Assembly (NCBI RefSeq): GCF_016862375.1
Contig: NZ_BOMV01000012.1
Location: 110,441 to 174,440 of the forward strand
DNA from: Paractinoplanes rishiriensis
Lineage (GTDB): Bacteria; Actinomycetota; Actinomycetes; Mycobacteriales; Micromonosporaceae
DNA: 64,000 nucleotides
Reading direction: 5' to 3'
Shown here: piece after piece, positions 53,011 to 60,997 of the stretch
How the letters are laid out: every line of letters begins with the position of its first letter
How positions within the stretch are numbered: position 1 is the stretch's first letter
Made by a program: the position numbers and the translations under genes
Notes under the pieces: generated by a model
The model's database searches: none
What the model saw: only the letters and a program-made list of their open reading frames with translations
Told to the model about the DNA's origin: nothing

Positions 53011-56000
53011 CCGGGACGGTGGTGTGGCGGCTGCGCGTGGCCACCGGTTGCGTGCTGCTCACCGCGCTGTCGTTCCTGCAACAGCCGGGCCGGATCGCGG
53101 CCGACACCAAGGTGGATCTGGTGGTCTCGCCGCTCGCCTGGCTGGGGCGCGCGCTGCACGCCTGGGATCCGGCCGGCAACTTCGGGCAGATGCAGAATCA
53201 GGCGTACGGATACCTGTTCCCGATGGGGCCGTTCTTCGCTCTCGGTGATCTGCTCGGGATGCCGGCCTGGGTGGTGCAGCGGCTGTGGTGGGCGCTGCTG
53301 CTGTGTGTGGCGTTCACCGGTGTCGTGGTGCTGGCCGGACGGCTCGGGATCGGCACGCCCGCGGCCCGCCTGATCGGGGGAGTAGCGTTCGCGCTGTCGC
53401 CCCGCATCCTCAGCGAACTGGGTCCGGTCTCGGTCGAGGCCTGGCCCAGCGCGGTGGCGCCCTGGGTGCTGGTGCCGCTGGTCACCCGCGCGCCGGGCTG
53501 GCGGGCGCTGGCCCTCTCCGGCCTGGCGGTGGCCGCGGCCGGCGGGGTGAACGCCACCGCGGTGCTGGCCGTGCTGCCGCTGGCGGTGTTGTGGCTGCGC
53601 CGGCTGACCCTCGTGATCGGCTGGGGCATCGCGGTGGCGCTGGCCACCGCCTGGTGGGTGGCGCCGCTGCTGCTGCTCGGCCGGTTCAGCCCGCCGTTCC
53701 TGGACTACATCGAGACCGCCGGCACCACCACCCGCCCCACCGACGCGGTGTCCACGCTGCGCGGTGCGTCGCACTGGCTGGCGTACCTCTCCGGTGTCTA
53801 CGGCCCGGGCTGGCCGGCCGGCTGGCAACTGGCCACCGGGACCACGTTCGTGCTGGCCACCGTGGCGGTGGCCGGCTTCGGCATCGCCGGGCTGTGCCGG
53901 CGCGGGATGCCGCACCGGCGCTTCCTGATCACCGGCGTGCTGGCCGGCGTGGCGATCGTCGGGCTGGGCCATCTCGGGCAGATCAACGGCCTGTTCGCGT
54001 GGCCGCTGCACCAGTGGCTCGACGGCGCCGGAGCGCCGCTGCGCAACCTGCACAAGTTCGATGTGGTGCTGCGACTTCCGCTCACGCTGGGTTTCATCCA
54101 TTTTGCCGCTACGGCGTTCCGGGCGGTTGCCATGTCCGGCAGGTGGCACCGCGGGGCGCCGGCTGGTGCCGCCGGGGGGTGGCAGGGTGCGTCGCCGGCC
54201 GGTGCCGCTGGGTGGCAGCGTGGGTCAGCGGCCGGCCCCGGCGGGTGGCAGCGCGGGGCGCTGGCCGGTGCCGCCGCGTTGGCGGCTGTGGCGGTGGCGG
54301 CCGGGCCGGCGCTGACCGGCGGGCTGGTGGGGAACGGCAGCTTCCTCAACGTCCCCGGCTACTGGCGCAACGCCGCCGCGTGGCTGGACGCGCACGCCGG
54401 CACCGGGCGGATTTTGGTGGTGCCGGGCGCGCGGTTCCCGAGCTACCTTTGGGGCGCACCGGGAGACGAAATGGTGCAGCCGCTGTTGCGGTCGGCCTGG
54501 GCCGTGCGCAACTCGATTCCGCTCGTGCCGCCGACGACGGTTCGGATGCTCGACACGGTGGAGACAGCCCTGGCCGCGGGCCGGGGGTCGACGGGCCTGG
54601 CCTCGCTGCTGGCGCGGTCCGGGGTGCGTTATCTGCTGGTGCGGGCCGACCTGGACACCGGCCGGTCCGGTGCGGCGCGGCAGCTGGCGGTGCGGTCCGC
54701 GCTGGAGTCGTCGCCCGGCTTCACGCCGGTGGCCAGGTTCGGGCCTGCGGTCGGTGGGCAGCCGGCCGACTCGTTCCTGGACAACGGCCTGGACGTGCCG
54801 GTGCCGGCGCTGGAGGTCTTTGCGGTCACGCCGGCGGCTTCCGGCGGCGCTCCCGGGGCGGCCCGCGCGGCGGTTCCGGGGGCTTCGGGGGCGGCCCGGG
54901 CGGGGGCTTCGGGGGCGGCCCGGGCGGGGGCTTCGGGGGCGGCCCGGGCGGGGGCTTCTGGTGCGGCCCGGGCGGCGGTTCCTGGTGCGGCCCGGGCGGT
55001 GGCTCCGGTGGCGGCTTTTGACGTGGCCGACGCTCGGACCGTGGTGGGTGGGCCGGAGTCGCTGCTCGCGCTGGCCGACGCGGGGCAACTGGGGCCGGGG
55101 CCGGCGGTGCTCGCGGGTGACCTGCCGGCCGGGGTGACGACCGGCGGCACCGTGCTGACCGACGGGTTGCGGCGCCGGGAGGTGACGTTCGGGCAGGCGC
55201 GGGACAACGCGTCGGCCACGCTCACCGCGGAGCAGCCTTACCGGCTGCGCCAACCCGCGCACGACTACGGTCCGGCGTGGGCTTCCGGGCGCGAGACCGT
55301 CACGCGATTTTTGGGCGTACGCGACGTCACGGCGTCCAGTTCGTACGCGCAGGCCCTGCCGCTCACCGGGAACCGGACCGAGCACCACCCGTTCGCCGCC
55401 CTGGACGGCGATCCCGGCACGTCGTGGCGCTCGGCGCCGGGCACGGCCGGGATCGGGCAGTGGCTGGAAGTCGCGTTCGAGCGACCCCGCACGGTCCGCC
55501 AGGTGCGGCTGACCGTCGACCGGGGCGCCGACGCGATACCGACCCGGGTCACCGTGCAGGCCGGTCACGAGCGGCAGAGCGCCGACCTGACCGGTGAGTC
55601 GGTGACCGTGTCGCTGGACGGCCTGCTCGCCGTGGACCGGGTGCGCGTGACCGTGGACCAGGTGTGGAGCGTACGGCTCGGGTACGGCGGGGTGGGCATC
55701 AGCGAACTGGCCGTTCCCGGCCTGAAGGCGCACCGCACGCTGGTCCTGCCCGGCCCGCGACCCGCCACCGGCGGCCTCACCCCGGTGGCCGCGGTGACCG
55801 GCCCGTCCACGGTGGTGGCCGCCGCCGCGCCGTCCACGCCGGCCTGCTATTTCCTCGCGTCGCGGCCGTACTGCTCATCCGAGGCCGGCCGGGCCTCCGA
55901 GGACGGCGGCGTCCTCGACCGCACCATCCCCGGCGCCACCGGCGACTACGACCTGCGGCTGTGGGCCCGCCCGCGCGCCGGACCGCAGCTGTCCACGGCC

Positions 56001-57434
56001 ATCGACAACGCACTGGCCGGCCTCAACACACCCCGGGTCACCGCGTCGTCGGTGGGCCTGTCCGAACCCGCGGCCCGCCCCGGCGCCGCGCTCGACGGCG
56101 ACCTCGACACCGCCTGGTACGCCGCCGACGAGGACCGCAACCCGTGGCTGCGCCTGGACTGGTCGTCGTCCCAGATCCTCACCGGCATCCGGGTCGGCCT
56201 GGGCCCCCGCACGGCCGCGTCCCGGCCGTGGTCGGTGACGGTCCTGACCGACTCGGGCCCGCGAACCGGAACCCTGGACCGAACCGGACTGCTCAAGTTC
56301 GAACCCCGCGTCCACACGAACGACATCACGGTCCTGTTCACCGGCGGCACGGCCGCGTTCTCGTTCGCGCCCTACTCGGCCCGCACCGAGCGCCTGCCGA
56401 TGGCCGTGGGCACACTCGCGGTCCTGCCCGACAACGCCACGGTCGACGGCGACCGTGACACGGTGGTCCGCCTGCCCTGCGGCTCCGGCCCGTCGGTGTC
56501 ATCCGGCGACCGGGTCATCAAGACGGCTTTCACCGCAACGGTCGACGACCTGCTGCAACGGCGCGAACTCCCGATGCGACTGTGCGGCCCGGACGCCCCG
56601 CTGTCGTTGAGTGGTTCCCGGGTGGTGGCCACCGCGAGCCGCTACGCCGAGCCGACCCGCCTGACCCTGCTCCCGCCGAACGCCGGACCCCCGTCCGCCA
56701 CCCCGATCGACACGGTCCAGTCGATAGACCGGTGGTCCCCGACGTCCCGCGAAATCACCCTCGACCATTGGCCCAACCAGCGAATCCTCCTCGTCCGCGA
56801 AAACACCAACCCGGGCTGGGAGGCGCGACTGGCCGGCCAGCGCCTCGAGCCGCTGGTGGTCGACGGCTGGCAGCAGGGCTGGATCGTCCCCGCCGGCGTC
56901 TCCGGACCGGTCCAGATCGTGTTCGCCCCGGACCGCCTCTACCGAACGGGGCTGATCGTCGGCGGCGTCCTCGCATTGGGCCTGGTGCTGACCGTGCTGC
57001 TGATTCCCGCCTCGCCGCTCTCGCGGCCACTCGAGAGACGTTCGGGGCGGCGGTCCGTCCTGTTGCTTGTCATCGGCGCGGTGGCGCTCGTCGGCGTCGG
57101 TGGCTATGCCGCGACGGGGCTCATGGCCGCCGGACTCGCGCTTCTCGTCGCCGTCAACCTGGCCGGCCGGGGCGGGACCCCGGGCGTCCGGCGGGGGTTT
57201 CTGCGCGTTGAGTGGTGGGCCGCGAGCACCGCGTTCGCCGTCGCGGGGCTGTTGAGCGTACGGGCTAATGAACCTCATGTGGCCGCGGCGCCGCAGCTTG
57301 CCGCCCTGGCCGCACTCACGCTGCTCTGGCTTTCGCTCTGGCGCGGGCCCGCCGCGGGTGGCCGAGGAACTGCAGTGGCTTCTCCAGCAGATACCAGCTC
57401 AGCGACGCCAGGATCAGCGCCCCCGCCACGGTGA
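53007..57434 (+). CDS. aftD: AftD-like alpha-(1->3)-arabinofuranosyltransferase
   Basis: This 1475-residue membrane enzyme resembles mycobacterial AftD (Rv0236c), which adds arabinose to arabinogalactan and lipoarabinomannan from decaprenyl donors. The N-terminal 450 residues hold about 11 membrane helices with the family segment IAADTKVDLVVSPLAWLGRALHAWDP. Two discoidin-like carbohydrate domains lie near residues 790-910 and 1010-1110, then a beta domain (RILLVRENTNPGWEARLAG, about 1255) and C-terminal helices. GTG 53007 overlaps the ipdF stop (GTGA). It overlaps the convergent acyltransferase by 119 bp. Low-complexity Ala/Gly inserts lie at about 375-415 and 610-675. Confidence 0.88.
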   Translation: MTGTVVWRLRVATGCVLLTALSFLQQPGRIAADTKVDLVVSPLAWLGRALHAWDPAGNFGQMQNQAYGYLFPMGPFFALGDLLGMPAWVVQRLWWALLLCVAFTGVVVLAGRLGIGTPAARLIGGVAFALSPRILSELGPVSVEAWPSAVAPWVLVPLVTRAPGWRALALSGLAVAAAGGVNATAVLAVLPLAVLWLRRLTLVIGWGIAVALATAWWVAPLLLLGRFSPPFLDYIETAGTTTRPTDAVSTLRGASHWLAYLSGVYGPGWPAGWQLATGTTFVLATVAVAGFGIAGLCRRGMPHRRFLITGVLAGVAIVGLGHLGQINGLFAWPLHQWLDGAGAPLRNLHKFDVVLRLPLTLGFIHFAATAFRAVAMSGRWHRGAPAGAAGGWQGASPAGAAGWQRGSAAGPGGWQRGALAGAAALAAVAVAAGPALTGGLVGNGSFLNVPGYWRNAAAWLDAHAGTGRILVVPGARFPSYLWGAPGDEMVQPLLRSAWAVRNSIPLVPPTTVRMLDTVETALAAGRGSTGLASLLARSGVRYLLVRADLDTGRSGAARQLAVRSALESSPGFTPVARFGPAVGGQPADSFLDNGLDVPVPALEVFAVTPAASGGAPGAARAAVPGASGAARAGASGAARAGASGAARAGASGAARAAVPGAARAVAPVAAFDVADARTVVGGPESLLALADAGQLGPGPAVLAGDLPAGVTTGGTVLTDGLRRREVTFGQARDNASATLTAEQPYRLRQPAHDYGPAWASGRETVTRFLGVRDVTASSSYAQALPLTGNRTEHHPFAALDGDPGTSWRSAPGTAGIGQWLEVAFERPRTVRQVRLTVDRGADAIPTRVTVQAGHERQSADLTGESVTVSLDGLLAVDRVRVTVDQVWSVRLGYGGVGISELAVPGLKAHRTLVLPGPRPATGGLTPVAAVTGPSTVVAAAAPSTPACYFLASRPYCSSEAGRASEDGGVLDRTIPGATGDYDLRLWARPRAGPQLSTAIDNALAGLNTPRVTASSVGLSEPAARPGAALDGDLDTAWYAADEDRNPWLRLDWSSSQILTGIRVGLGPRTAASRPWSVTVLTDSGPRTGTLDRTGLLKFEPRVHTNDITVLFTGGTAAFSFAPYSARTERLPMAVGTLAVLPDNATVDGDRDTVVRLPCGSGPSVSSGDRVIKTAFTATVDDLLQRRELPMRLCGPDAPLSLSGSRVVATASRYAEPTRLTLLPPNAGPPSATPIDTVQSIDRWSPTSREITLDHWPNQRILLVRENTNPGWEARLAGQRLEPLVVDGWQQGWIVPAGVSGPVQIVFAPDRLYRTGLIVGGVLALGLVLTVLLIPASPLSRPLERRSGRRSVLLLVIGAVALVGVGGYAATGLMAAGLALLVAVNLAGRGGTPGVRRGFLRVEWWAASTAFAVAGLLSVRANEPHVAAAPQLAALAALTLLWLSLWRGPAAGGRGTAVASPADTSSATPGSAPPPR
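54881..54976 (+). repeat. 24-bp in-frame tandem repeat, 4 copies
   Basis: Four head-to-tail 24-bp units, each beginning GGCTTC and ending CCCGGGCGG or a close variant, encode GASGAARA-type octapeptides in an extracellular part of the aftD-like protein. The first three copies are identical; the fourth differs at four positions. Confidence 0.9.
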
Positions 57435-58440
57435 GCGCGTACGTCACGGCGAAGCCCCGCGGTGGCAGCACCGTCAGCACCAGCGGATGCCAGAGGAAGA
57501 GGCCGTACGAGACCAGGCCGAGCCAGCGCGCCACCGGGCCGGACAACGACGACCGCACCGGGCCGGCGGAAACGAACGCGACCGGGGCGACCACCGCGAC
57601 CGCGACGCCAAGGAACAGCACCATCCGCGCCCCGAACTCGCCCGCCGTCGGCTCGGCCAGGTCGCGCGGGCCGGTCAGCGGGGTGCTCGCGATCAGCAAC
57701 AGGCCGGCGGCCAGGGCCCAGCAGGTCAGCGGCGCCCGGCCCACGTCGGCGAAGCGGGTCCAGCGGCCCTGCGAAACCGCTACGTGCACCGTGGCCAGCG
57801 CCATCCCGGCCGCGAACCAGGTCGCGAAGGACGGCAGCCACATCGTGTGCAGGCCCATGTCGAGCCAGCCGGCCGCCATCGCCGCCAGCCAGCCCCCGGT
57901 CACCAGCGCCCCGCCCAGGCACAGCACCGTCACCGTCCAACTCGGACGCCATCGCCGGTGGGGCAGCACCAGCACGGCCAGCAGCGGCAGCAGCAGGTAG
58001 AACGCGGCCTCGGTGGCCAGGCTCCAGGTGTGCCCCAGCGCCTCGCGCAGGTGGTGCGGCTGGTAGATCTGGGTGAGCGTGACGTGCCGCAGCCAGTCCG
58101 CGCGGGTCGCGTCGGCGTTGCCGGGCAGCAGCAGGAGGCAGGCCGCGACGGTCAGCCAGTACGCCGGCAGGATGCGCAGCGCGCGGCGCCACAGGTAGCG
58201 GCCCGTGCCGGGGCGGGGTGCGCCGGTCGCGGCGGCGTGCGCGTGCGGGCGGAACAGCAGGAACCCGGACAGCACGAAGAAGATGGCGACGCCGACGTCC
58301 AATCTGGCCAGTACGCCGCCCCACACCGGCTGGAACGTCGCGCCGGTCGCGAAACCGACGTGCGTGCCCACCACGGCGGCGGCGCCGACGGCACGCAGGG
58401 CGTCCAGCGCGGGGAGCCTTCTCAGTGCTTCGGAAGACAT
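57316..58440 (-). CDS. acyltransferase-3 (OafA/YrhL-like) membrane protein
   Basis: This 374-residue membrane acyltransferase has about ten helices. Family motifs are ALDALRAVGAAAVVGTHVGFATG (catalytic His), FFVLSGFLLFRPH, RRALRILPAYWLTVA and HTWSLATEAAFYLLLPLLA. Members O-acylate cell-surface sugars or lipids. ATG 58440 is chosen; longer frames shadow the divergent gene. It diverges from the DUF3068 gene across a KstR box and its 3' end lies within the tail of aftD. Confidence 0.88.
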   Translation of the reverse strand: MSSEALRRLPALDALRAVGAAAVVGTHVGFATGATFQPVWGGVLARLDVGVAIFFVLSGFLLFRPHAHAAATGAPRPGTGRYLWRRALRILPAYWLTVAACLLLLPGNADATRADWLRHVTLTQIYQPHHLREALGHTWSLATEAAFYLLLPLLAVLVLPHRRWRPSWTVTVLCLGGALVTGGWLAAMAAGWLDMGLHTMWLPSFATWFAAGMALATVHVAVSQGRWTRFADVGRAPLTCWALAAGLLLIASTPLTGPRDLAEPTAGEFGARMVLFLGVAVAVVAPVAFVSAGPVRSSLSGPVARWLGLVSYGLFLWHPLVLTVLPPRGFAVTYALTVAGALILASLSWYLLEKPLQFLGHPRRARARAKARAA

Positions 58441-58481
58441 CGGACACCAGGGCTTCCGCTGAATGTTACGGGGCAGTAGAT

Positions 58482-58495
58482 TGTAACGCGTTCTA
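58482..58495. promoter_or_regulatory. KstR operator (acyltransferase / DUF3068 divergent promoter)
   Basis: TGTAACGCGTTCTA is a perfect match to TnnAACnnGTTnnA. It lies 18 bp before the DUF3068 ATG and 42 bp from the acyltransferase ATG. It is the only KstR box in this window not beside recognised steroid-degrading enzymes. Confidence 0.8.
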
Positions 58496-58512
58496 CTTCC
58501 TTGGAGGGCGCC

Positions 58513-59568
58513 ATGAAGCGGCGGATCGCGGGTGCGGCACTCTTCGGGCTGGGACTGCTCAGCCTCATCGTCGCCGCGGCCCTGGCCTGGGTCATTGTTC
58601 CGGCTCAGAAACAGGTGCCGTACGACCTCCAGCCGCCGGACGTTGTGGTGGAAGCCTCGAACGCGACGTTTGCGCAGGCCACGACGTTGCCGGACGGTGA
58701 GGTGGAGGTGGCCGTCCAGCAGGGCGGCCTGCGCAACCAAACCGGCATCAAACCCGACTACCAAGCGGCCGCCGACCTCACCGGCGACCTGGCCGGCAAG
58801 ACCCTGATCTGGAACGTGTATCAGGCGACCGACCGGGTCGAGGACGGCTCGCCGGTCAACCGAGCCGAGAGCCGGATCGCGCTCGACCGGGTGTCCGGCG
58901 CGGCGGTGCCGTGGAGCGGGCAGTGCCACAACGACATGAAGGAAGTGAAGACCGAGAACGTCGGCTGCATCCCCGGCAACGTGAACTTCACCGGCCAGCT
59001 GTACCTGTTCCCGTTCGACACCGAGAAGAAGACGTACCAGTACTGGGATTCCGGGCTGGGTGCCGCGCTGCCGATGGGGTTCGCGGCCGAGGAGGAGTAC
59101 AACGGCCTGCCCACGTACCGCTTCCAGCAGGACGTGCCGAGCCAGACCATGCCGATGGACGCCGAACTGGTCGAGGGGCTGCTCGGCTTCCTGGCGCCGG
59201 GCGCGCACAGCGGTTCGGTGTCGTACCAGGCCAGCCGCACGATCTGGGTGGAGCCGCAGACCGGCGCCATCATCGGCTACCAGGAGAAGCAGCACCGGGA
59301 ACTGGTGCCCGACGTGGGCACGCCGGTCGTGCTGTTCGACGCGTCGTTCCAGTACGACGAGAAGACCAAGGCCGCGGTGCTCGCCGAGGCCGAACACGGC
59401 CGCAACCTGCTGAACATGCTGGGCCTCTACGTGCCCATCGGCCTGGCGGTGCTGGGCCTCATCCTCGTGGTGCTGGGCGTCGTGGTCGCCCGCCGCAAGC
59501 CCCGCGGCGAGGAGCACCAGCCCGCCCACGCGGCCGAACCCGAGCCGACCGCCGTTCCGCACGCCTGA
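58513..59568 (+). CDS. DUF3068 (PorA-family) membrane-anchored protein
   Basis: This 351-residue DUF3068 protein has an N-terminal helix (AGAALFGLGLLSLIVAAALAWVIVP), a large outer domain (QVPYDLQPPDVV, RTIWVEPQTGAIIGYQEKQHRELV) and a C-terminal helix (VPIGLAVLGLILVVLGVVVA). The family is annotated as PorA-like, but its true role in actinomycetes is unclear. ATG 58513 has GGAGG 6 nt upstream. A KstR box sits in its promoter. A GT4 gene follows after 8 bp. Confidence 0.88.
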   Translation: MKRRIAGAALFGLGLLSLIVAAALAWVIVPAQKQVPYDLQPPDVVVEASNATFAQATTLPDGEVEVAVQQGGLRNQTGIKPDYQAAADLTGDLAGKTLIWNVYQATDRVEDGSPVNRAESRIALDRVSGAAVPWSGQCHNDMKEVKTENVGCIPGNVNFTGQLYLFPFDTEKKTYQYWDSGLGAALPMGFAAEEEYNGLPTYRFQQDVPSQTMPMDAELVEGLLGFLAPGAHSGSVSYQASRTIWVEPQTGAIIGYQEKQHRELVPDVGTPVVLFDASFQYDEKTKAAVLAEAEHGRNLLNMLGLYVPIGLAVLGLILVVLGVVVARRKPRGEEHQPAHAAEPEPTAVPHA

Positions 59569-59576
59569 CCGGTCCC

Positions 59577-60749
59577 GTGCCGCACATCCTCTTCCTGAAC
59601 TGGCGGGACACCGCCAACCCGGAGGGCGGCGGCTCCGAGGTCTACACCGAACGGGTGGCGGCCGAACTGGTGGCGCACGGCCACCGCGTCACGCTGCTGT
59701 GCGCCACCCACGGCAACGCACCCGCCGAGCAGTTGCTGCCGTCCGGAGTGCATGTCGTACGCCGGGGCGGCCGCCACACGGTCTACCTGCGGGCCGCCCT
59801 CGCGTACCTGGCCGGCACGCTGCACCTGGGCCCGCTGACGGGCCGGCGTCCCGACCTGATCATCGACGTCTGCAACGGCGTGCCCTTTCTGTCCCCGCTG
59901 TACGCCCGCTGCCCGACCGTCGTGATCGTGCACCATGTCCACCGCGAGCAGTGGCCGGTGGTCTTCCCCGACTGGCGCGGCCGGGTGGGCTGGTGGCTCG
60001 AGTCGTGGCTGGCGCCCCGCGTCTATCGACGCTGCCGGTATGTCACGGTCTCGTCGGCCACCCACGATGAGCTGGTACGCCTGGGCGTCGCCCCGGCCCG
60101 CATCGATCTCATCCACAACGGCCTCACCCCGGTCGACGCTCCCACGGTCGCGCGTACGGCGTACCCCTGCCTGGTGGTTTTGGGTCGCCTGGTGCCGCAC
60201 AAGCGCGTGGAGCTCGCCCTCGCGGCCCTGGCCGCCCTGCCGGAGGCGAGGCTGATCGTGGCCGGGCGCGGCTGGTGGGAACCGCGGCTGCGCGAACGGG
60301 CGGCCGAACTGGGGGTGGCGGCGCGCACCGAGTTCGCCGGCTACGTGACCGAGGCGCGCAAACACGAAATCCTGGCGTCGGGGTGGGTGGCGCTGGTGCC
60401 GTCGGTCAAGGAAGGCTGGGGCCTGACCATCATGGAGGCGGGTGCGCGGGGCACGCCCGCGGTGGCCTTCCGCTCCGCAGGAGGCGTGCGCGACGCGGTG
60501 CGCGACGGCGTGACCGGCGTCCTGGCCGACGACGTGGACGACTTCGTAGAGCAGACCCGCCGGCTGCTGACCGACGGCGCGGCCCGGCGCCGGATGGGTG
60601 CCGCCGCCATGGCCTACGCGGCATCGTTCACCTGGCCCAATGCGGGCCGCAAACTGGCCGCCCTGGTCACCGAGGTGCTCGCCGGCCGCCCGTCGGTGGC
60701 CCCTCACCCGGACCGATCCGGTGCGGCGACGCGACCCGGCTCGCAGTGA
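59577..60749 (+). CDS. GT4-family glycosyltransferase
   Basis: This 390-residue retaining glycosyltransferase has the GT4 two-domain form: GGSEVYTERVAAELVAHGHRVTLLC in the acceptor half, VTVSSATHDELVRLGVAPARIDLIHNG at the hinge, and the donor site SVKEGWGLTIMEAGARGTPAVAFRS with the E-x7-E arrangement near residue 285. GTG 59577 gives a typical PHILFLNWRDTANPEGG start. It follows the DUF3068 gene by 8 bp and probably works on an envelope glycan. Confidence 0.9.
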   Translation: MPHILFLNWRDTANPEGGGSEVYTERVAAELVAHGHRVTLLCATHGNAPAEQLLPSGVHVVRRGGRHTVYLRAALAYLAGTLHLGPLTGRRPDLIIDVCNGVPFLSPLYARCPTVVIVHHVHREQWPVVFPDWRGRVGWWLESWLAPRVYRRCRYVTVSSATHDELVRLGVAPARIDLIHNGLTPVDAPTVARTAYPCLVVLGRLVPHKRVELALAALAALPEARLIVAGRGWWEPRLRERAAELGVAARTEFAGYVTEARKHEILASGWVALVPSVKEGWGLTIMEAGARGTPAVAFRSAGGVRDAVRDGVTGVLADDVDDFVEQTRRLLTDGAARRRMGAAAMAYAASFTWPNAGRKLAALVTEVLAGRPSVAPHPDRSGAATRPGSQ

Positions 60750-60817
60750 CCAGGGACCTCACGGTCACGTGCCTTCTGACGCCGGGTGCGCTGGCGGTGA
60801 GGGAGGCTGGCGGCTGG

Positions 60818-60997
60818 TCAGCGGCTGCCGTAGAACGCGGGCGGGGCCAGCGGGTCGGCTCCGGTGCCCTGGGCCTGGTCGGCCATTTCGGTGGCTACCT
60901 CCTGGGCGGTGGGGGTCAATGCTCCGATGGCGGCGGCGACGCCGGCCACGCCGAGGACTGCGGCGACGACGGCTCCTACCAGCAGGGTTTTGATCAT
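60818..60997 (-). CDS. DUF2613 small exported protein (Rv0236A-like)
   Basis: This 59-residue protein has one N-terminal helix (MIKTLLVGAVVAAVLGVAGVAAA) and a short polar tail (LTPTAQEVATEMADQAQG). It resembles Rv0236A, which is encoded next to aftD in M. tuberculosis. Its start overlaps the stop of the upstream membrane-protein gene (ATGA). Function is unknown; a small partner of the arabinosyltransferase machinery is possible. Confidence 0.82.
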   Translation of the reverse strand: MIKTLLVGAVVAAVLGVAGVAAAIGALTPTAQEVATEMADQAQGTGADPLAPPAFYGSR

